The notes under the pieces are model-generated. The model saw nothing but the letters and a program-made list of their open reading frames with translations, ran no database searches and was not told the origin of the DNA. The position numbers were made by a program, and so were the translations under genes. This document shows positions 34,551 through 47,695 of a stretch of 64,000 bases of DNA, piece after piece. How positions within the stretch are numbered: position 1 is the first letter of the stretch; every line of letters starts with the position of its first letter. The stretch is taken from the NCBI RefSeq assembly GCF_027744825.2, contig NC_071343.1, positions 10,308,366 through 10,372,365 of the forward strand, in the 5' to 3' direction. This DNA comes from Synchiropus splendidus. Taxonomy: Eukaryota; Chordata; Actinopteri; Syngnathiformes; Callionymidae.

Positions 34551-37500
34551 CAAACGGCACACAGAAAGTGACATGCTTCCGATAAATTAAAAGTAAAGTA
34601 TTGCTAGGGAAGAATTTATTTAGTCTTATAATACCCAAAATGTTGTTCGCATATTTAAAATATTGCCACATTGCACTGGGTATAATTCATTTCACATTTA
34701 TTTTATCATAATCTTTCAATTTAATAGCCCAAAATATTGTAAAAGCTACTGTTTACCAAATCAGAGGTCTGTGTTGGTAACACACCACACCACCACAGTA
34801 ATAATCCGACGCCTGACAGCAGATCGTATATGAATCTGTGTTAATAAGCGATGGATCATACATGTGTGAGGATTATCTGAGCACAAAAGCTGCTTTGAGG
34901 AATGACACTTTAATAACATGTTATCCCCAGATGGCACCGGCGTGTCCCTGCTGTGACCTGCACACATGACACGGAGGTCATCTGCATGTTCATAAATGAA
35001 TGAGTCAGAAACACCTCATGCTGTGATAACATTATTTTAGGAGGTGTCTCTATAAAATGAATCTAAACTTCTGAGAAGCAGCTTCGGTTACCAGAGATGT
35101 TGCTCCACCTCGTGATTTAGTCGCTTCAAATATTTATGGATGAAAGTTTAGATATTATTTATGCCATTCTCAGGAAAAAATGGCTGTGCTGTTTTGCTGC
35201 GTTGGCATCTCATTTGATGGTGATTTAGGACAACGAAGACACGGTATGAATTCAGGGGACATCACTATGAGACAGAGTCTTGATTATGATAATTTCTGTT
35301 GTTTTGCGGATTTAGTAAGGAGCATATAGTGGAGTTCTTCCCAGCGTTTCGACATCATAGGGCTCATAGGGCCTTTTAAGGTAGTCCTTTAAGGAGGACC
35401 ATTGAGGATGTGCAATGCACATCACAAAAGGGGCCAAAATAAACACCAGGAGTCGCAAAGGGGGTTGAAAGAACTACTGCTACCTGTGACAGGTACCATG
35501 GATAGGAGAGGAATGAGCTATATCTGAGTCGACAGCAGCTCCTGTAGTAAGCAAGTGTTCAAACATCAACAGCACTTAATCGGGGAGAAAAATGTGGAGT
35601 TTGTTTTTTTAAAGCAGTTCACACATGAGACGTGTCCCCTAACTACTGCAGGATGAGTAGGACAGATCGGACAGAAAGCCAAATTGGTCGTAACAGGTAA
35701 TAAAAATCAGACCAGGCAAGAATCATCTATAACTTTTACTCTCTGAGCTCCGCCAACTAGGTGGATCCACCTGATGGATGAGAATACAACTGTAACTCAT
35801 CTGACCAAGACAGAAGCCCGGTGAAACCCAAGCCAGTTCAGTGTTTAGTCAGTGACAGTACACTCTAAGCACTGAAGCAGATGGGAAAGTTTTGACCACA
35901 ACCAACAGACTTCAGTCATTATGAGGTGTCTTTCTGGATTTGTTCTGTTTTAAACACACTGAAAACCACCACTATCATGTCCACCTCTGTGAAGCGATAT
36001 GTGTTAGCCGCTTGTTTTGTTGTTCTTTGTTATAATGTTGTGAGATTTCATCTTTTTTTAAAAATTGACCATTTTTCTGAAAGTGTGGCGGCTCTCATTT
36101 AAGACGTGGCGGTGTGCCACGATCGCTTACATTTAACGGAACCCATGCTATTAATAGTAGTTGTAGTAGTAGGTTCATTTCTTTTACTTCCATCCCATGA
36201 CAAGTGCATATTGAACAAGACCCTGCGATGGACCACCACACTCAACAACCTCCACTCTTCTACTGACCTAAGCTCAACTCCATTTAAAGGACCGACACAT
36301 GCTATGAGAGTCAACCGTCCAAACATCTAGTGTCTCCTACGTGTGAACCAGAAACCCTCACATTGCCAATGACATGCAAATCAGGGATGTAAGACAAGAA
36401 ATTAATCCACTCCCAAATTCCATAATTGATTTTTCACACCACCAGTAGGCGGCTAAAATTGTGATTAGCAATACTTAACCCTCCTAAATTCATCCCAAGT
36501 TACATCCCCAATGAATCCTCTTCTGGCCCCCCATCCTTCGCTCTGTCAGGTTAATCTGCCTCTAATCCTGCAGGAAGCAGTGCAAGTGAATGAATGGATT
36601 ACTGGTCATTCATCCATGTAATGTGTCTGTTCTCACGGCACGCAAACACATACAGAGACACGCTAAGATGTTTCCCATTCACACTTCAGAGTCGGATGTG
36701 TCATGCCAGACAAACACACACTCGCCAGTGCGACACTAACACAGCACAGCAGTGAGATGCAAACCTGAGACAGTAGGAGTGTAAATTTATAACACCCAAA
36801 TTGGCTTCAACAGAAAGAATATTTACAAAAAAAAGGACAAAAATATGTTTGGAAAATGGCACAATGGTCAAGAAATACATAAAGATTACTTGAATAAACA
36901 CCCACGGATTATAGTGTAGTAAACAGTCATTAAAAAAATAGAAAAATATATATTAAATGTTGTTAACACCTGCATAGAGTTAAACATATGTTTGGAATTT
37001 AACAGTTGAATTTTAATTGAGCCAACTATGGTTTGAAATATATGTTTGTTGAGATTATTTTGAAGTTTTGTATCGGGTAATAGCCATTTTTTTCCAACAG
37101 CGGATTGCGATCAAAAAGCAACGAGAATGTCACGGACTGGTCGACGCACCACACCAAAGTGGTTGACTATGTCATTTCACTGTTGCACACTACTAATACT
37201 ACACTACTACTACACGTCTTCATACTCTTAAAAACTCTTTTTTTCATTTCTCCAATTCCCATCTTTCTTGTGCGGTAAAACGGTGGATACATGGTTGAAG
37301 CCTACTCTTCTTCAACGGGGGTCAGTGACCGTGAGCTCCGCAGTCTTGGGCTTCGGTGAAGTAAACCGTTTCAAAAAGCACACCTCATTTTGACATATTC
37401 TCCTTCACGCTGACAAGAGTAGAGAGTGTGGGTCAGGCCAGCATCCACACTTTTGAGTTTATGGTGAAGGACAAGTTCAAATGAGTAGATTAGAGGCAAC

Positions 37501-40460
37501 TGAAGGAAGGACCCGACATGAGATCGACTGACTGGTGAAACTTGTGCTGGAGTCATGAATCCCTTTGAGTGGGAATGCAACGGTTCTGGCAGAAAGGGAG
37601 CTTTTACACTTATTTTGTCCAGCGAAGAGGACTGAGGAATGAGTGGTGCATTTACTATATACAGCAGGTGGTGAGAGTGTTGCCTTTTCCAGGACGTCTC
37701 ATGCTGTAATTTCACCCGTTGGTTTTGTCTCTAATCTGATTTAATTGGCATCTTGATATAAACACAATGGCCAGTTTCACAAGTTCAGACTGAGCTGCAA
37801 GCGGGTTCAGAGATTATGTCAGGAAAGGGTTCAGCCAAACAGCAGAAATAAAACTTTATAGAGGCGGATGCTAAATCCTCTTGAACTTTCCAGTTGCTGC
37901 TTCACCTGACTCTGGCTGAAAGTGAATACTCTGCCATGATTGTGGCGGCACCAGCTGGCGTCAGTTGTCAGATAAACACATGCATCTGAAGGCATGCCTG
38001 TCACTTCCTGTTTCCGTCTGATAATTTAGCATCCTATTTATAAAGCGCTGATTAACATAAGACTGGGACGCCGCCAGCACTTTCCTTTGACGTCAGCCTC
38101 GAATCAGAGGCTGTTGTGATTCTTCAGAAAACTTTTTGATTGACTAGACCCTCGCAGTATTCACGTATTCACACTCCAGCGATGCACAGCCATTGAAGTT
38201 CTTGTGCAAAATGTCACCAACATGGCAGTTCTTGTTCAAAAGTCACTGAAGGAGGAAAGGTGAGTCAGAGTGAGTCATGGTGAGACAACAAACAGCATAA
38301 AAGGAGTTGAGGCTGAAAGTACCAGAATGGTGTCAGGTAGAGCTGCAACAGTGACTTGTAGACTATTATTTATTGTTAAAAATAATGGTAGTGCTGATAC
38401 ATACAAACCAATTGGTTCCATTTAAATGACCCGTTCAGAGCTCGATAACAGTTATATGTGCCAACGACTGTATGGTGGAGTACAATTGTTTGTCAAGCTG
38501 AATGAGAGGGCTCTAAAAGACCTTGAGGTTTATCGGCAAAAACTCACACTACTGGATGTAACGGCGAACCAGACATATTTATCACTGAAAGCATTCACCT
38601 ACACGTCTATGTTGATGGAGCTACAAGCAAAAATGAGCACCAATATCAACTAACACGTGGCTTGCAGGACGAAAAACTAACATTTAGTAACTACCATTGT
38701 TGTTGTGTTGCGAATAGCTGCATTCATTTTGTTAAATTACAGAAAAGGAGGCAGTGTATACAAACAAAGGAGGAGATACAGTAAGTCATGAAAAACATAT
38801 TTACATTTCCGCAACATTAGCATTGGCATTAGCTACCTTTTCGAATTCCGATCACATGACCTGAAGTATTTTCTTTAAAAGTTATGATGCTGCCAATGTG
38901 GTGCAACAGGATTAAACTACCAATATCAAACTCAAGGCATGTGGGCCATATCTGGCCGGCTGCGACATTTTATGTGGCCCGAAAGAATCATCAAAACACA
39001 GTGTTGGATTAAATTAAAATTCATTTATCATTTGTACCATAAACTAGTTCCAATATGAGACAGCAGTGTTCCCGCTGGCAGAGTTTACGAATGTCAACAA
39101 CGACTTCCCTTTGATGCTGATGGATGAGCAGTCTATGATGCTGTCTGTACTTTTAGAGAGAAACCTGTCTTTCATTGAAAATGGAAAACAGGGAGTGATA
39201 TTATGTTTAAACCTTTCATACCTTGTTATTGGCTTTAGATATAATTTAAAAAAATATAACTAAATAAATAAATATAAAACTAAAATATATAAAACTTTAT
39301 GTAAATATATAGACTATGAAATTTCACCAAAGTTTTACCACTTAAGAGGTGAACACCTTGAGTCAGCTTTTTGAAGGTCTTGAACCTTCAATTGTAATTT
39401 ACAATATGGCTCAGTTACAATAAAAAAAAAAAAAAAAAGCTGCTCCACAATGCATCTCTGTGTTCAGAATTCCATGATCCCAAGACTACGATCTTTGAAA
39501 TCTAGAACCTGGATTCGCTCCAATTAGGTTCCCTGCCAAACAACTTCACAAATGTTAATTAAAAAAGCGCTTCTGTGGTTTAAATAAATCCTGCGAACAG
39601 ACACAATGAGTGAAGGTATAAAAGGAATTTATCCAGTAATTGGATGGATCAGATTTCACAGGGGTTCAGTCAAGGTTCCTCTCTCCCCATCGAAGCAATG
39701 ACATTAAGAGCGGCGAAGAATCATAGCTTGTTCATTTGATTTAAATATTCAGTGTCATAGAAAAAGAAGGCAGAATATGTAAAAGGGATGAGATTAGAGG
39801 ATGAAGTGGAAGAAAGAGGAGGAGGACGTCTGAACGCAATTACAGAGTCTGACGGCACCGAAGCAAGACATCCATGATGGCAGCACTGATGGAGGAGAGA
39901 AATCCATTCTAAATGAAAAGCAGGTAACCAGATTTCAGATCGGTCATTAACATGTTATGAGCAAACCGAGCAGCTGATTGTTTTAAAGGGGACTTTTACA
40001 GGGATTATTCAAACAGCTGCTGGTTGCTACTGGCAGGGCAGTCCAACAGAAATGCTAAGAAAAGGTCATGGAGGTTTAGAGAGCACGGCTCACAATAAGC
40101 GGATATACCAATTGATGTGATTATTTCTGCAACCATTCCCTATGATGATGCTTTCACTCCAGCACTGTAAAACAGACCATCGATCGGCAGTGACCCTTCC
40201 ATTAAAGGGGGCAAGTACATTTGCTCCGCGATGCCTGGAAGACGAATGGAGCTTGATTGATGATCTATTGTGTCGTTTGATCAACAGGGCCACTTAAGTC
40301 TGCTACCTTCTGTATCAATAGACAGAATTGATCGATCAAGGAATCCATTTAGGCGCGTGCTGACTAATATTATTTGAACTCATAGAATGTACAAAATTTC
40401 AACTTTGAAATGTGGGACTTCCTTACATTTTCAACTGTTGCTGGTTTTGTTGTGTAGTGT
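34551..40460. other. kalrn intron 1, promoter-proximal part
   Basis: No exon recognised. It holds a full CRE (TGACGTCA, 38,088-38,095), an hAT-like scrap at about 38,930-38,990 (GTGGGCCATATCTGGCCGG) and an A-run at about 39,421-39,438. The short frames have no recognisable protein. Confidence 0.4.
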
Positions 40461-41109
40461 CCTGGAGTTTGAACAAAAATTTCGAGATTTTTTTGCTTCG
40501 GATTTCAAACGAAAGTCCAGAACTCGAACGCCCCCGAAAAAAGCCAGAACATGCGCGGACTGATCAGCTGACCCACGACGCACTTTGTTATTGTGTATAA
40601 CGCAGCCTCTGTATGCAGACGTGTCACGTTAGCTACATTTACTGACTGTTGTTTCTTCATACTGAGGTGTAAAACCTTTCCTGTCTCCGCACTGGACCGT
40701 GGTAGAGTGTCACAGGGGAGGTGCTCGCTCCTGTCCTGTTGTGGACTGGAGCTGGGACAGGGATGAGACGAGTCTGGGACAGAGCCTTACTTGGTTTATG
40801 ACTTTGTCACAGCCAAACTGCACAGAAGCGCACATTCAGAGCTGGACACGCACCGGGCACCTCTTCACTTCTGGAGAGACGTCACTCACTCGGCAACCCC
40901 TCCCACATGCAGCGGCCACACACATAGAGGAACAGCGCACCTGCAGCAGACACTCTACATTCACTCCTACAAAAGACTATTTTAAAGCTTGGAACGCATT
41001 ATTTCTTTTTCCATTCATTCTAATGGGAAAAATCGATTCAGATTTCGAACAATTCGCTTCTCGAACGGCCGTCTGGAACGGATTGTGGTCGAGAACCGAG
41101 GTACCACTG
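40461..41109 (+). mobile_element. Tigger/pogo-type MITE, copy 1 (5'-truncated)
   Basis: Closely similar to 52,744-53,463 but lacking the first outer end. It ends GAACCGAGGTACCACTG. The 144-codon and 64-codon frames inside it (…TEAHIQSWTRTGHLF…) recur in the other copies and belong to the element rather than to a gene. No transposase motif is seen. Confidence 0.8.
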
Positions 41110-42359
41110 TGTATATTTTCATCTGGGCCATGATACGAAAACGGGTCCTGGGGACATTCTGAGCTGAAAAACATGAGAAATTTGGCCCACTGTTTTTCAG
41201 CTGAGTGCCTTAAATTTCCAATAATAACTGCCCTATTCGTAGTGTGATCATGCTGGTTTTCATGAAAAGCATGTTTCTCTCTGGCAACTATGCTGAATTG
41301 GATTAGAATTTGTTGATTCTTATGTCAAAGTGCGTGTCGCATCTTAGCAATCACAGGCACTGTATTATTTTTTGGCACGAAATCTCGAGATTAGCAACGT
41401 CTAGCTGGTATTTTGCTAGCATTTTATTGGTTGACGTGGCATGGAAGAGCAGTGCTATTGGTGGGATCTTCCAGGTAACATTTTTTATCTAGACTCAAAT
41501 ACAACAGCAATTTAAAATCAGCATTTAATTCTGAAATAAGAAGAGTAACAGAGTCTTGCTATAAAAATGTTCGCAACGCAACACAAGACAAAATTTAGAA
41601 ACCATTTCTCAGAATCCGAGCTAAAAACCTGACTATACACTGATGAACTATCATACCATCCCATTCAATGCCATTGATAAACACCACCAGCTTAGTTCAA
41701 ATGTCTGGTGGTTGCCACAGCAAGTCGTCCTCCTCCACCTTAGCTTCTGTAGATCATCCTCCCCAGTCACACCTGTAAACCTCACTCTTTCATTTACATT
41801 TTCCCTGGAGTCTCCTCTCACCGGGTACCTCTACTTATAACAGTCCCCCTCCGACGTGTCCAAAACATTGTCTCCAAACTTCTCCACATGAGGTGTGCCA
41901 CAGGTAAACTCCATTCAAATCTGAATTTGTTGGCACCAGTTAAAACCACAGAATATCATTGAACATGACATCAACAAGAACATTTTGTAACAAGGTCTGC
42001 ATTTTAATTTCTATTAAACCTCCAACTGACAGCAAGAGACTGGGTGTGTCACTGACATCCATGGTCTGTTCAGAAAGTGTCTTCTGTCAAACATATGTCA
42101 GCCAGTTCCCTGTTATGAGGACTGGAGGTGATTTCTCTTCCTCTGTCTCACACACACACACACACAACACACACACACTCCTATAAAAGCTACAGACACA
42201 ACCACAGGCTGAGATCAATACCTGCAGTCAAGAATCAATGAAACAGGCAGATGGCGATATAAAAACTGGTCATAATCGCCTCCAACACAAGTTGTCTGCA
42301 GGTGGTTTGGCTATGAGGCTTTTCTTGGAAGACTTGTCTAGAATCACTGAATCATTTTT
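41110..42359. other. kalrn intron 1, next to exon 1
   Basis: No exon recognised. A (CA)n tract lies at about 42,149-42,178. GC content rises toward exon 1. Confidence 0.45.
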
Positions 42360-42431
42360 TCATACTGCTCCCAGCTGCTGCATGGAGGCGATCGCCTTCT
42401 TTCTGCCGTAGAAAGCATCAGCATCAGACAT
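42360..42431 (-). other. 23-codon ORF resembling the end of kalrn exon 1
   Basis: About 175 bp inside kalrn intron 1, the minus strand has an ATG frame beginning MSDADAFYGRKK and stopping after 23 codons. SDADAFY resembles the SDPDTDAFY end of exon 1; 15 of 18 bases agree over the shared DxDAFY stretch. There is no GT donor at the corresponding place. It could be a decayed duplicate first exon or chance. Confidence 0.3.
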
Positions 42432-42605
42432 GAGCTCACACGATACAAAAGCCTCCAACCACCACACATCTGCACGTCCAACGCTGATTGATCTGAATGG
42501 CTCGCGGTCTTTACTGGCACCGCGGAGCTCATTCTTCGCCTCCTTTCTACCCCCGAAACAGGCGGCTTTCTTTCCGCCGGTGACAGCCGGGCCGGGTCTC
42601 CCTAC

Positions 42606-42672
42606 CTGTTTTGTAGAAGGCATCAGTGTCCGGGTCGCTGGGCGCCTCCTCGGCCGCTTCTGCAGGGTTCAT
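42606..42672 (-). CDS. kalrn: kalirin coding exon 1 (start codon exon)
   Basis: Read on the minus strand from the ATG at 42,672-42,670, this exon gives 22 codons plus one base, beginning MNPAEAAEEAPSD and ending DTDAFYKT, followed by a GTAGGG donor. I recognise it as the acidic, short 'MNPPEG...' type of kalirin N-terminus, one of several alternative kalirin starts. The split Gly codon matches the phase of exon 2 and gives KT-G-SLRTEG, parallel to the vertebrate protein. It lies in a GC-rich patch suited to a promoter. I did not find the other known start (MTDRFWDQ type) in the window. Start choice rests on family similarity and a G at -3; no transcript evidence is visible. Confidence 0.85.
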
Positions 42673-43080
42673 GCCGGGGATCCGGTTCAATACAATCCGA
42701 CAAAGAAAGACCGCACGAATTCCGCCTCCGCTTCGGGAAACACTCCGTTATTCCTCACATGTTCCTGGTTCGCTTCGAGCCTCCCTCCATCCTCAGCCCG
42801 GGTTTCTTTCTTTAAGCTCGGTTTGTTTGGAGCTTGAAGGCTTCGTTCCTCTCTATTGTTCCCGGTCCAACCTCCCTGCCGCTGTCTGCCAGGGTCTCTC
42901 TCTACCTCCTCCTCCTCCTCCTCCTGCGCGCTCCCCCCGGTGCCTCCTCAGCTCTCCCCTCCTCCCCCTCTCTCCTTCTTGCTCGCCCCATCTCTCTCTC
43001 TCTTCAATCCATCGACCTTTATTGGCACAACGTCTCGTTCATTCATTCATTGTCATCGACGTCATTTGACCAAACAAAAA
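42673..43080 (-). promoter_or_regulatory. probable kalrn 5' leader and promoter region
   Basis: Directly upstream of the kalrn start codon the sequence becomes GC-rich, then strongly purine-rich on the coding strand: (GAG/GGA)n-like runs at about 42,900-43,010, seen as CTCCTC on the plus strand. Such purine tracts are common in leaders and proximal promoters of brain genes. No TATA box is obvious. The long plus-strand open frames here (for example 42,834-43,307) come from the low-complexity pyrimidine run and are not credible genes. The transcription start cannot be placed from sequence alone. Confidence 0.5.
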
Positions 43081-46000
43081 TAGACTTCAGACTTCAGCTC
43101 CACGTGGTGAAAGGAAGGGACACCCTGGACAGGACTCCATCTGAACAACCACTCACAAGCACACCTACAGACAACTCCAAGTCTTTGTTGTTAAAACGTC
43201 TAGATGTTTTAATATTAATGTTAATATCTTATATTTTATTCTATGAAGCTGCAGAAACATCTCAGAGAGAATCAGTGAAAACACTCTGCACCTGTGCTCA
43301 GTTTTGAGATCAGTTTGAGTGTATGTGATGCATTGTTTATTTTACATCTTTTTTTTTACAATATTTAATCAATTGCAGAATAATGTGTCAATGTGTTTTT
43401 TTTAGCGAGGTTGGGTCACTGTGGCAGCAGATGAAGCGATTTATTTATTTTGTCATGATATGTATTATGGGTATTTATTTATTTGTCTTGTGGCTGCACG
43501 TTTTTTAAGGCTGGATAACAATGGAGCATATATAATGTCAAGTGACATTCATCACAGTGGCCGCTGTATTTAGCTTTTCGTTCCATTTTACTTATGAGAA
43601 TCATTTGTTGGCGTTTCCGATTGTAGTTATCGAGAACAGTCAATACAAGAGACAGAATTTCACTGTTGAGTGTCACCTGTCACTAGTGATGGGCTGACGA
43701 GGCTTCATGAAACAGTGTCTTTTTATTCAGAGCTCAATAGGTGGCACCGCTGGTTAGGAAAAAGGTAAGTTTTCATTGGAATGTTTGTTCAAATCCAAGA
43801 TTTTAGAGCAGAGAGTGACATCTAGTGGGCTCTGGAAATGAGGACACTGTTTCATGAAGCCTCACGTGGCAGCCTGTCACGTTCTGTAGCTGCGACTTAT
43901 TCAATGGCTGATGACCGATCTTGAATGTCTGGATCTCTATTTTTCAAAGAAGTTCAAAATTAGTTGATTTCCCTGGCTGTCCATTGGTGTGCGACACTTG
44001 TGTTTTTGATGGACAGGGACCGAAGTGGGTTCAGTCTGAATGTGGCATCCCAAAAAGTTATTGTCTTTAACCCCATTGCAGCTGCTTCTTCAGAACCATC
44101 AGACGATATAAAAAGTGCCTCCACTTTCTTTGCCTCCTTTTTTTTTGGTCTCTACCTGTCAGAAAGCCTTGGCTGACTTCGAGTGCTGCCGTGGAGAACA
44201 AAGGGATCTCTGCATTTACCCTGAGCTCTCAGGTCGCTCTCCTGCCTGCCAGTCTCATTTAGAACTTCAAAAACCTGCTTCTGGCTCGTGAATCACCTCA
44301 AAGCTCAGGCCTGAAATCATTTCATACATTTTTTGATAGCTTAGGACCCCAGCAGCAGGTCTTTCATGTCTACAGGTTCAGGTTTCTTTAAATCAAAATT
44401 TGTCTCTCACAAGGATTTATTTGGGTGAAAATATCTCAGGGTTTGTGTAGCCAAGGGGGGCAGCACACGTTTAACCGAAAGGTAGACTGTTGGATTCTGC
44501 TGAGTATTTTAATTCAGGTTGGGTGTGGAATGGTGAAGTAATGTGGTAAACCATGAGTTTGATTGGTTTGGACTGAACTGAGCCAGCAGAAGGGGGTCTT
44601 CAGTTCCCAAGCTGATGCTTTGAGCAAACTTCACTTGGTAGAAACTCTAACCACTGGGACCTCTAGTAAAAAAATATGCTCCGATCTTGCATACTCTGCT
44701 TAAATAATGAAACTTCAGGTCACCTGTCAGGAATGACCATCTGTGTTGTTTGGTGGTGGCTTCCCACCAGGTTCTCTCCTGTCTTCACTCAGAGCTCCCT
44801 GAAAGAAAGCACAACGAAAGCTGTTGTAGCTGGTCCTCGGTGTTACTTCTATATTTTCAGTTTCATGAGTTGTGATGGGAGTGAGCTGTTCTCCAGTACC
44901 ACTCTGGACACTGACCTACTCCTCCAGTCCAAAACCAAAGTGAGGTCAAGTAATGACTCAAAATTGTCTCCCAGCAAAAGTGGCAGCCATTTGTCTAAAT
45001 GTTCCATGACAGAAAAGCAACCTAATGTATGTAGTGCGTCTAACAGCTTTCACTTGTACCCAGGTTTGGACTAGACTGAACAGACAGAGAGAAGAGAGGC
45101 AGTTCCTCCCAGGATTTACTCAAGATCGATGTGCCTGCCATGGTGGCACCATGTAGAGTTCTGGCTGGGGTTTCTACTAGTGGTGGGACTTTAACAAGTT
45201 AATTACAATGACTTACAACTAAAAATTAGTTTAATATAATTTAACAGTTTGCTCTCCAGACAACAGGGAACCTTTGTAAGTGCAGGAGTTCCTGGTCCGC
45301 TGATCACACTGATGCACAAGACACGTGGCAGCTAGGATGATAACAACAACAACAACCATGGAGGAATCCCTAAACAAATGCAAACAAAAGCATCTGTTTG
45401 CTTTGGTTCAGGGATGTTTTTCACTACACAATGGCCAGGGTTTCCACTAGTCTGAATGTACTTGAAATTTTTATTAAATTTAAATTCTTATAGAAATATT
45501 TTCACGACATTAAAAGAGCTTTAGTTTAAATAAGGTGAACTTGAATATAGCCACCATTGTGATTTATTGTGCTGTTGTCAAACTGATGCTAAATAAACAA
45601 TATTTTGTTGTTTAACTGTATGTATGGGTCCATCATTTGATTCAGTAATATACTAAATTCATTCTAAATTCTCCTTTGCTCTCAATTTTTCAAGGCATGG
45701 ACCATTTGCAAGGTCTGTGTGCTTGAATTCTGGAATGGCACTTGGCCAGGTCTCTCAACTGTGACCAGACTGCCCTGTAAGATGCTACCAGGGATGCAAT
45801 GCGACTTGGTTCCTATGATCATGGTGGATGAACGAGGCAGGCACCAGGAAAGAGGACAAGACAAAGATCCCACACAAGTCGTTGACTTAGTCAGAAGAGA
45901 TACATTTATACGTTGAAAATTGGTGGTAGAAGCATTGAAGAGTCAAGTGGTATGGGTGGCCGCAACACAGGGGCTACTGAATTTTGATCCCCATTTAAAT

Positions 46001-47090
46001 CTGTCACACCAAGCCCTGGAGGGTTCAGCAGGGTCGGAACCAGCGTGGCAGTGAACATTTCTCAGTATAATCACGCAACGTGAAAATGGTTTTGATGGGG
46101 GTAATGATCACATGACTACACCCCGGACTGAACTGGATTTATATGTCATGGAGAAAGGCAGGGATATCTCCGCACTGGAGGGGGGTCTAATTCAATTATG
46201 GTTGAATCTAAATTTGGCAATGTGCCATCTGGGTCTCTGCTCACTAACCAGTGCCGCCCCCCTGGAAGGACACATTGATGCATTGGAAAGTCCAGCAGAA
46301 CTAGAATAGCCACCGATTGTAAAAGCCAACATCAGTCAGTTCGGACCTGGCAGTCAGGGCTTTGAGGTTTGAGATATTTTTGAAGTGGTAAAATCTGTTA
46401 CACACATGAGTCACGGCCAGCACCTGATCACCAGACCTGCTCTGCAGAAGAAAAAAAAATCATAAAACGTGTGGCATTCAAAGGCTGAAGCCAACATTCA
46501 ATTACCCTGGGCTTTCATTTAAAAGAGCAGACATGCAGGCAGTATTGGGGTTTGAAAGGATTCTCCACACCTTGCTTGACGGCGAGCCAGCACTGCTGCC
46601 CAGAAGAGAGAGAGAGAGAAAGAAAAACCTGTTTCAATTTGCTGCAGCAAACATCACAGTCTTGCCTGTAAATTGTAAGTGTGAATTGCAAAAAGCCGAA
46701 ATGATTAAGTGTGTGAGGACACTTGCTGGCTGGATTTGTAAGTGCAGCCCAATTCATTTCTGGTAGAAATAACTGATGATAATGTTTTGAAGTATTATTT
46801 TAGTTGCGAACAACCATTCAAAGTTTCATCTGAAAATATTCTACATAAAGAACACCAAAAGCACATTCGCTGAACAGAACATAAATCCAGCTCGTGGTGA
46901 CAGAAAAATGATCACATCTGTCTTTTGGTATGAGGCAACACTCTGAGAACCAATAGATTGAGTTTTTAAATCTGTTTAAAAATTTCAAATAGTGACGAAA
47001 AAACATACATATCTAAACAGCTAAACTGAAATACATACAGTATTATCAAGTAGAGTACAATGGATGGAGAACATCATCAACAACATTGGC
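43081..47090. other. intergenic region upstream of kalrn
   Basis: Apart from the hAT MITE at 43,684 I recognise nothing coding. The 132-codon plus-strand frame at 44,676-45,074 has no familiar domain, no membrane segment and no clear splice context, and I treat it as chance. AT-rich stretches lie at 45,200-45,680. Confidence 0.4.
43684..43872. mobile_element. hAT-type MITE, copy 3, with 8-bp target duplication
   Basis: Flanked by CCTGTCAC at 43,676-43,683 and again at 43,873-43,880. It starts TAGTGATGGGCTGACGAGGC and carries the family's ...GACACTGTTTCATGAAGCCTCA end; the last bases (CGTGGCAG) have diverged. It includes GTGACATCTAGTGG (43,815-43,828), a CTCF-like core with 13 of 14 matches on the minus strand. 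Confidence 0.83.
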
Positions 47091-47099
47091 TTTACTTTG

Positions 47100-47575
47100 G
47101 CAATGTTGCATTATAAACAAATTGAGAATATTATGTTACAAGAATTGTACATTGAATTGTACATGTAATACTGCCTGATATGTTTATGAAAATCAAAATA
47201 ATGGGAATATAAACTACTTTTCAATGTACAATTCTTTCTTCAAAAACATAATATTCTCAGTTTAATATGTAATATAATTTTGATTTTCATAAACATGTCA
47301 GGCAGTAATAAATGTACAATTCAATGTACAATTCTTGTGACATAATATTCTCAGTTTAATGTGTAATATAATTTTGATTTCCATAAACATGTCAGGCAGT
47401 AATAAATGCACAATTCTTGTCATACAATATTCTCAGTTTAATATGTAATATAATTTTGATTTTCATAAACATGTCAGGCAGTAATACATATACAATTCAA
47501 TGTACAATTCTTGTAACATAATATTCTCAGTTTAATGTGTAATATAATTTTGATTTTCATAAACATGTCATGTTG
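47100..47575. repeat. minisatellite with one inverted and about four direct units
   Basis: Direct units of roughly 85-100 bp carry CATAATATTCTCAGTTTAAT, then TAATATAATTTTGATTTTCAT, then AAACATGTCAGGCAGTAATA and ACAATTCAATGTACAATTCTTG. The first part (about 47,120-47,200) holds the same words in reverse complement (TTACAAGAATTGTACATTGA, ACTGCCTGATATGTTTATGA), so the array can fold back on itself. It is very AT-rich and non-coding. Confidence 0.85.
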
Positions 47576-47655
47576 TGCTGATAATAAAAACAAGAGAAAC
47601 AATAATAATAAGTGAATTAACTGAGCTTGAGGTGGGATTCAGGAAAGCTCTACAG

Positions 47656-47695
47656 TACGTCACAGCTGCGTCTATATAGAAAAGAGATGACGTCA
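47656..47695. promoter_or_regulatory. CRE-TATA-CRE promoter-like cluster
   Basis: TACGTCAC (47,656-47,663), TATATA in CTATATAGAAAAG (47,673-47,678) and a perfect CRE TGACGTCA (47,688-47,695) fall within 40 bp, just before a GC-richer stretch to about 47,830. No exon is recognised on either side, so this is a candidate only. Confidence 0.3.

Noticed and set aside
40699..41133. 144-codon frame and its relatives at 53,095-53,466 and 57,228-57,548
   Set aside because: All lie inside copies of the same non-autonomous MITE; they are by-products of the repeat.
42834..43307. 157-codon plus-strand open frame at the kalrn start
   Set aside because: It runs through a CTC/CTT-rich low-complexity tract opposite the kalrn leader, has overlapping open frames in other phases and shows no known domain.
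44676..45074. 132-codon plus-strand frame
   Set aside because: No domain, signal peptide or splice context that I recognise; a chance frame of this length is expected in a 64-kb window.
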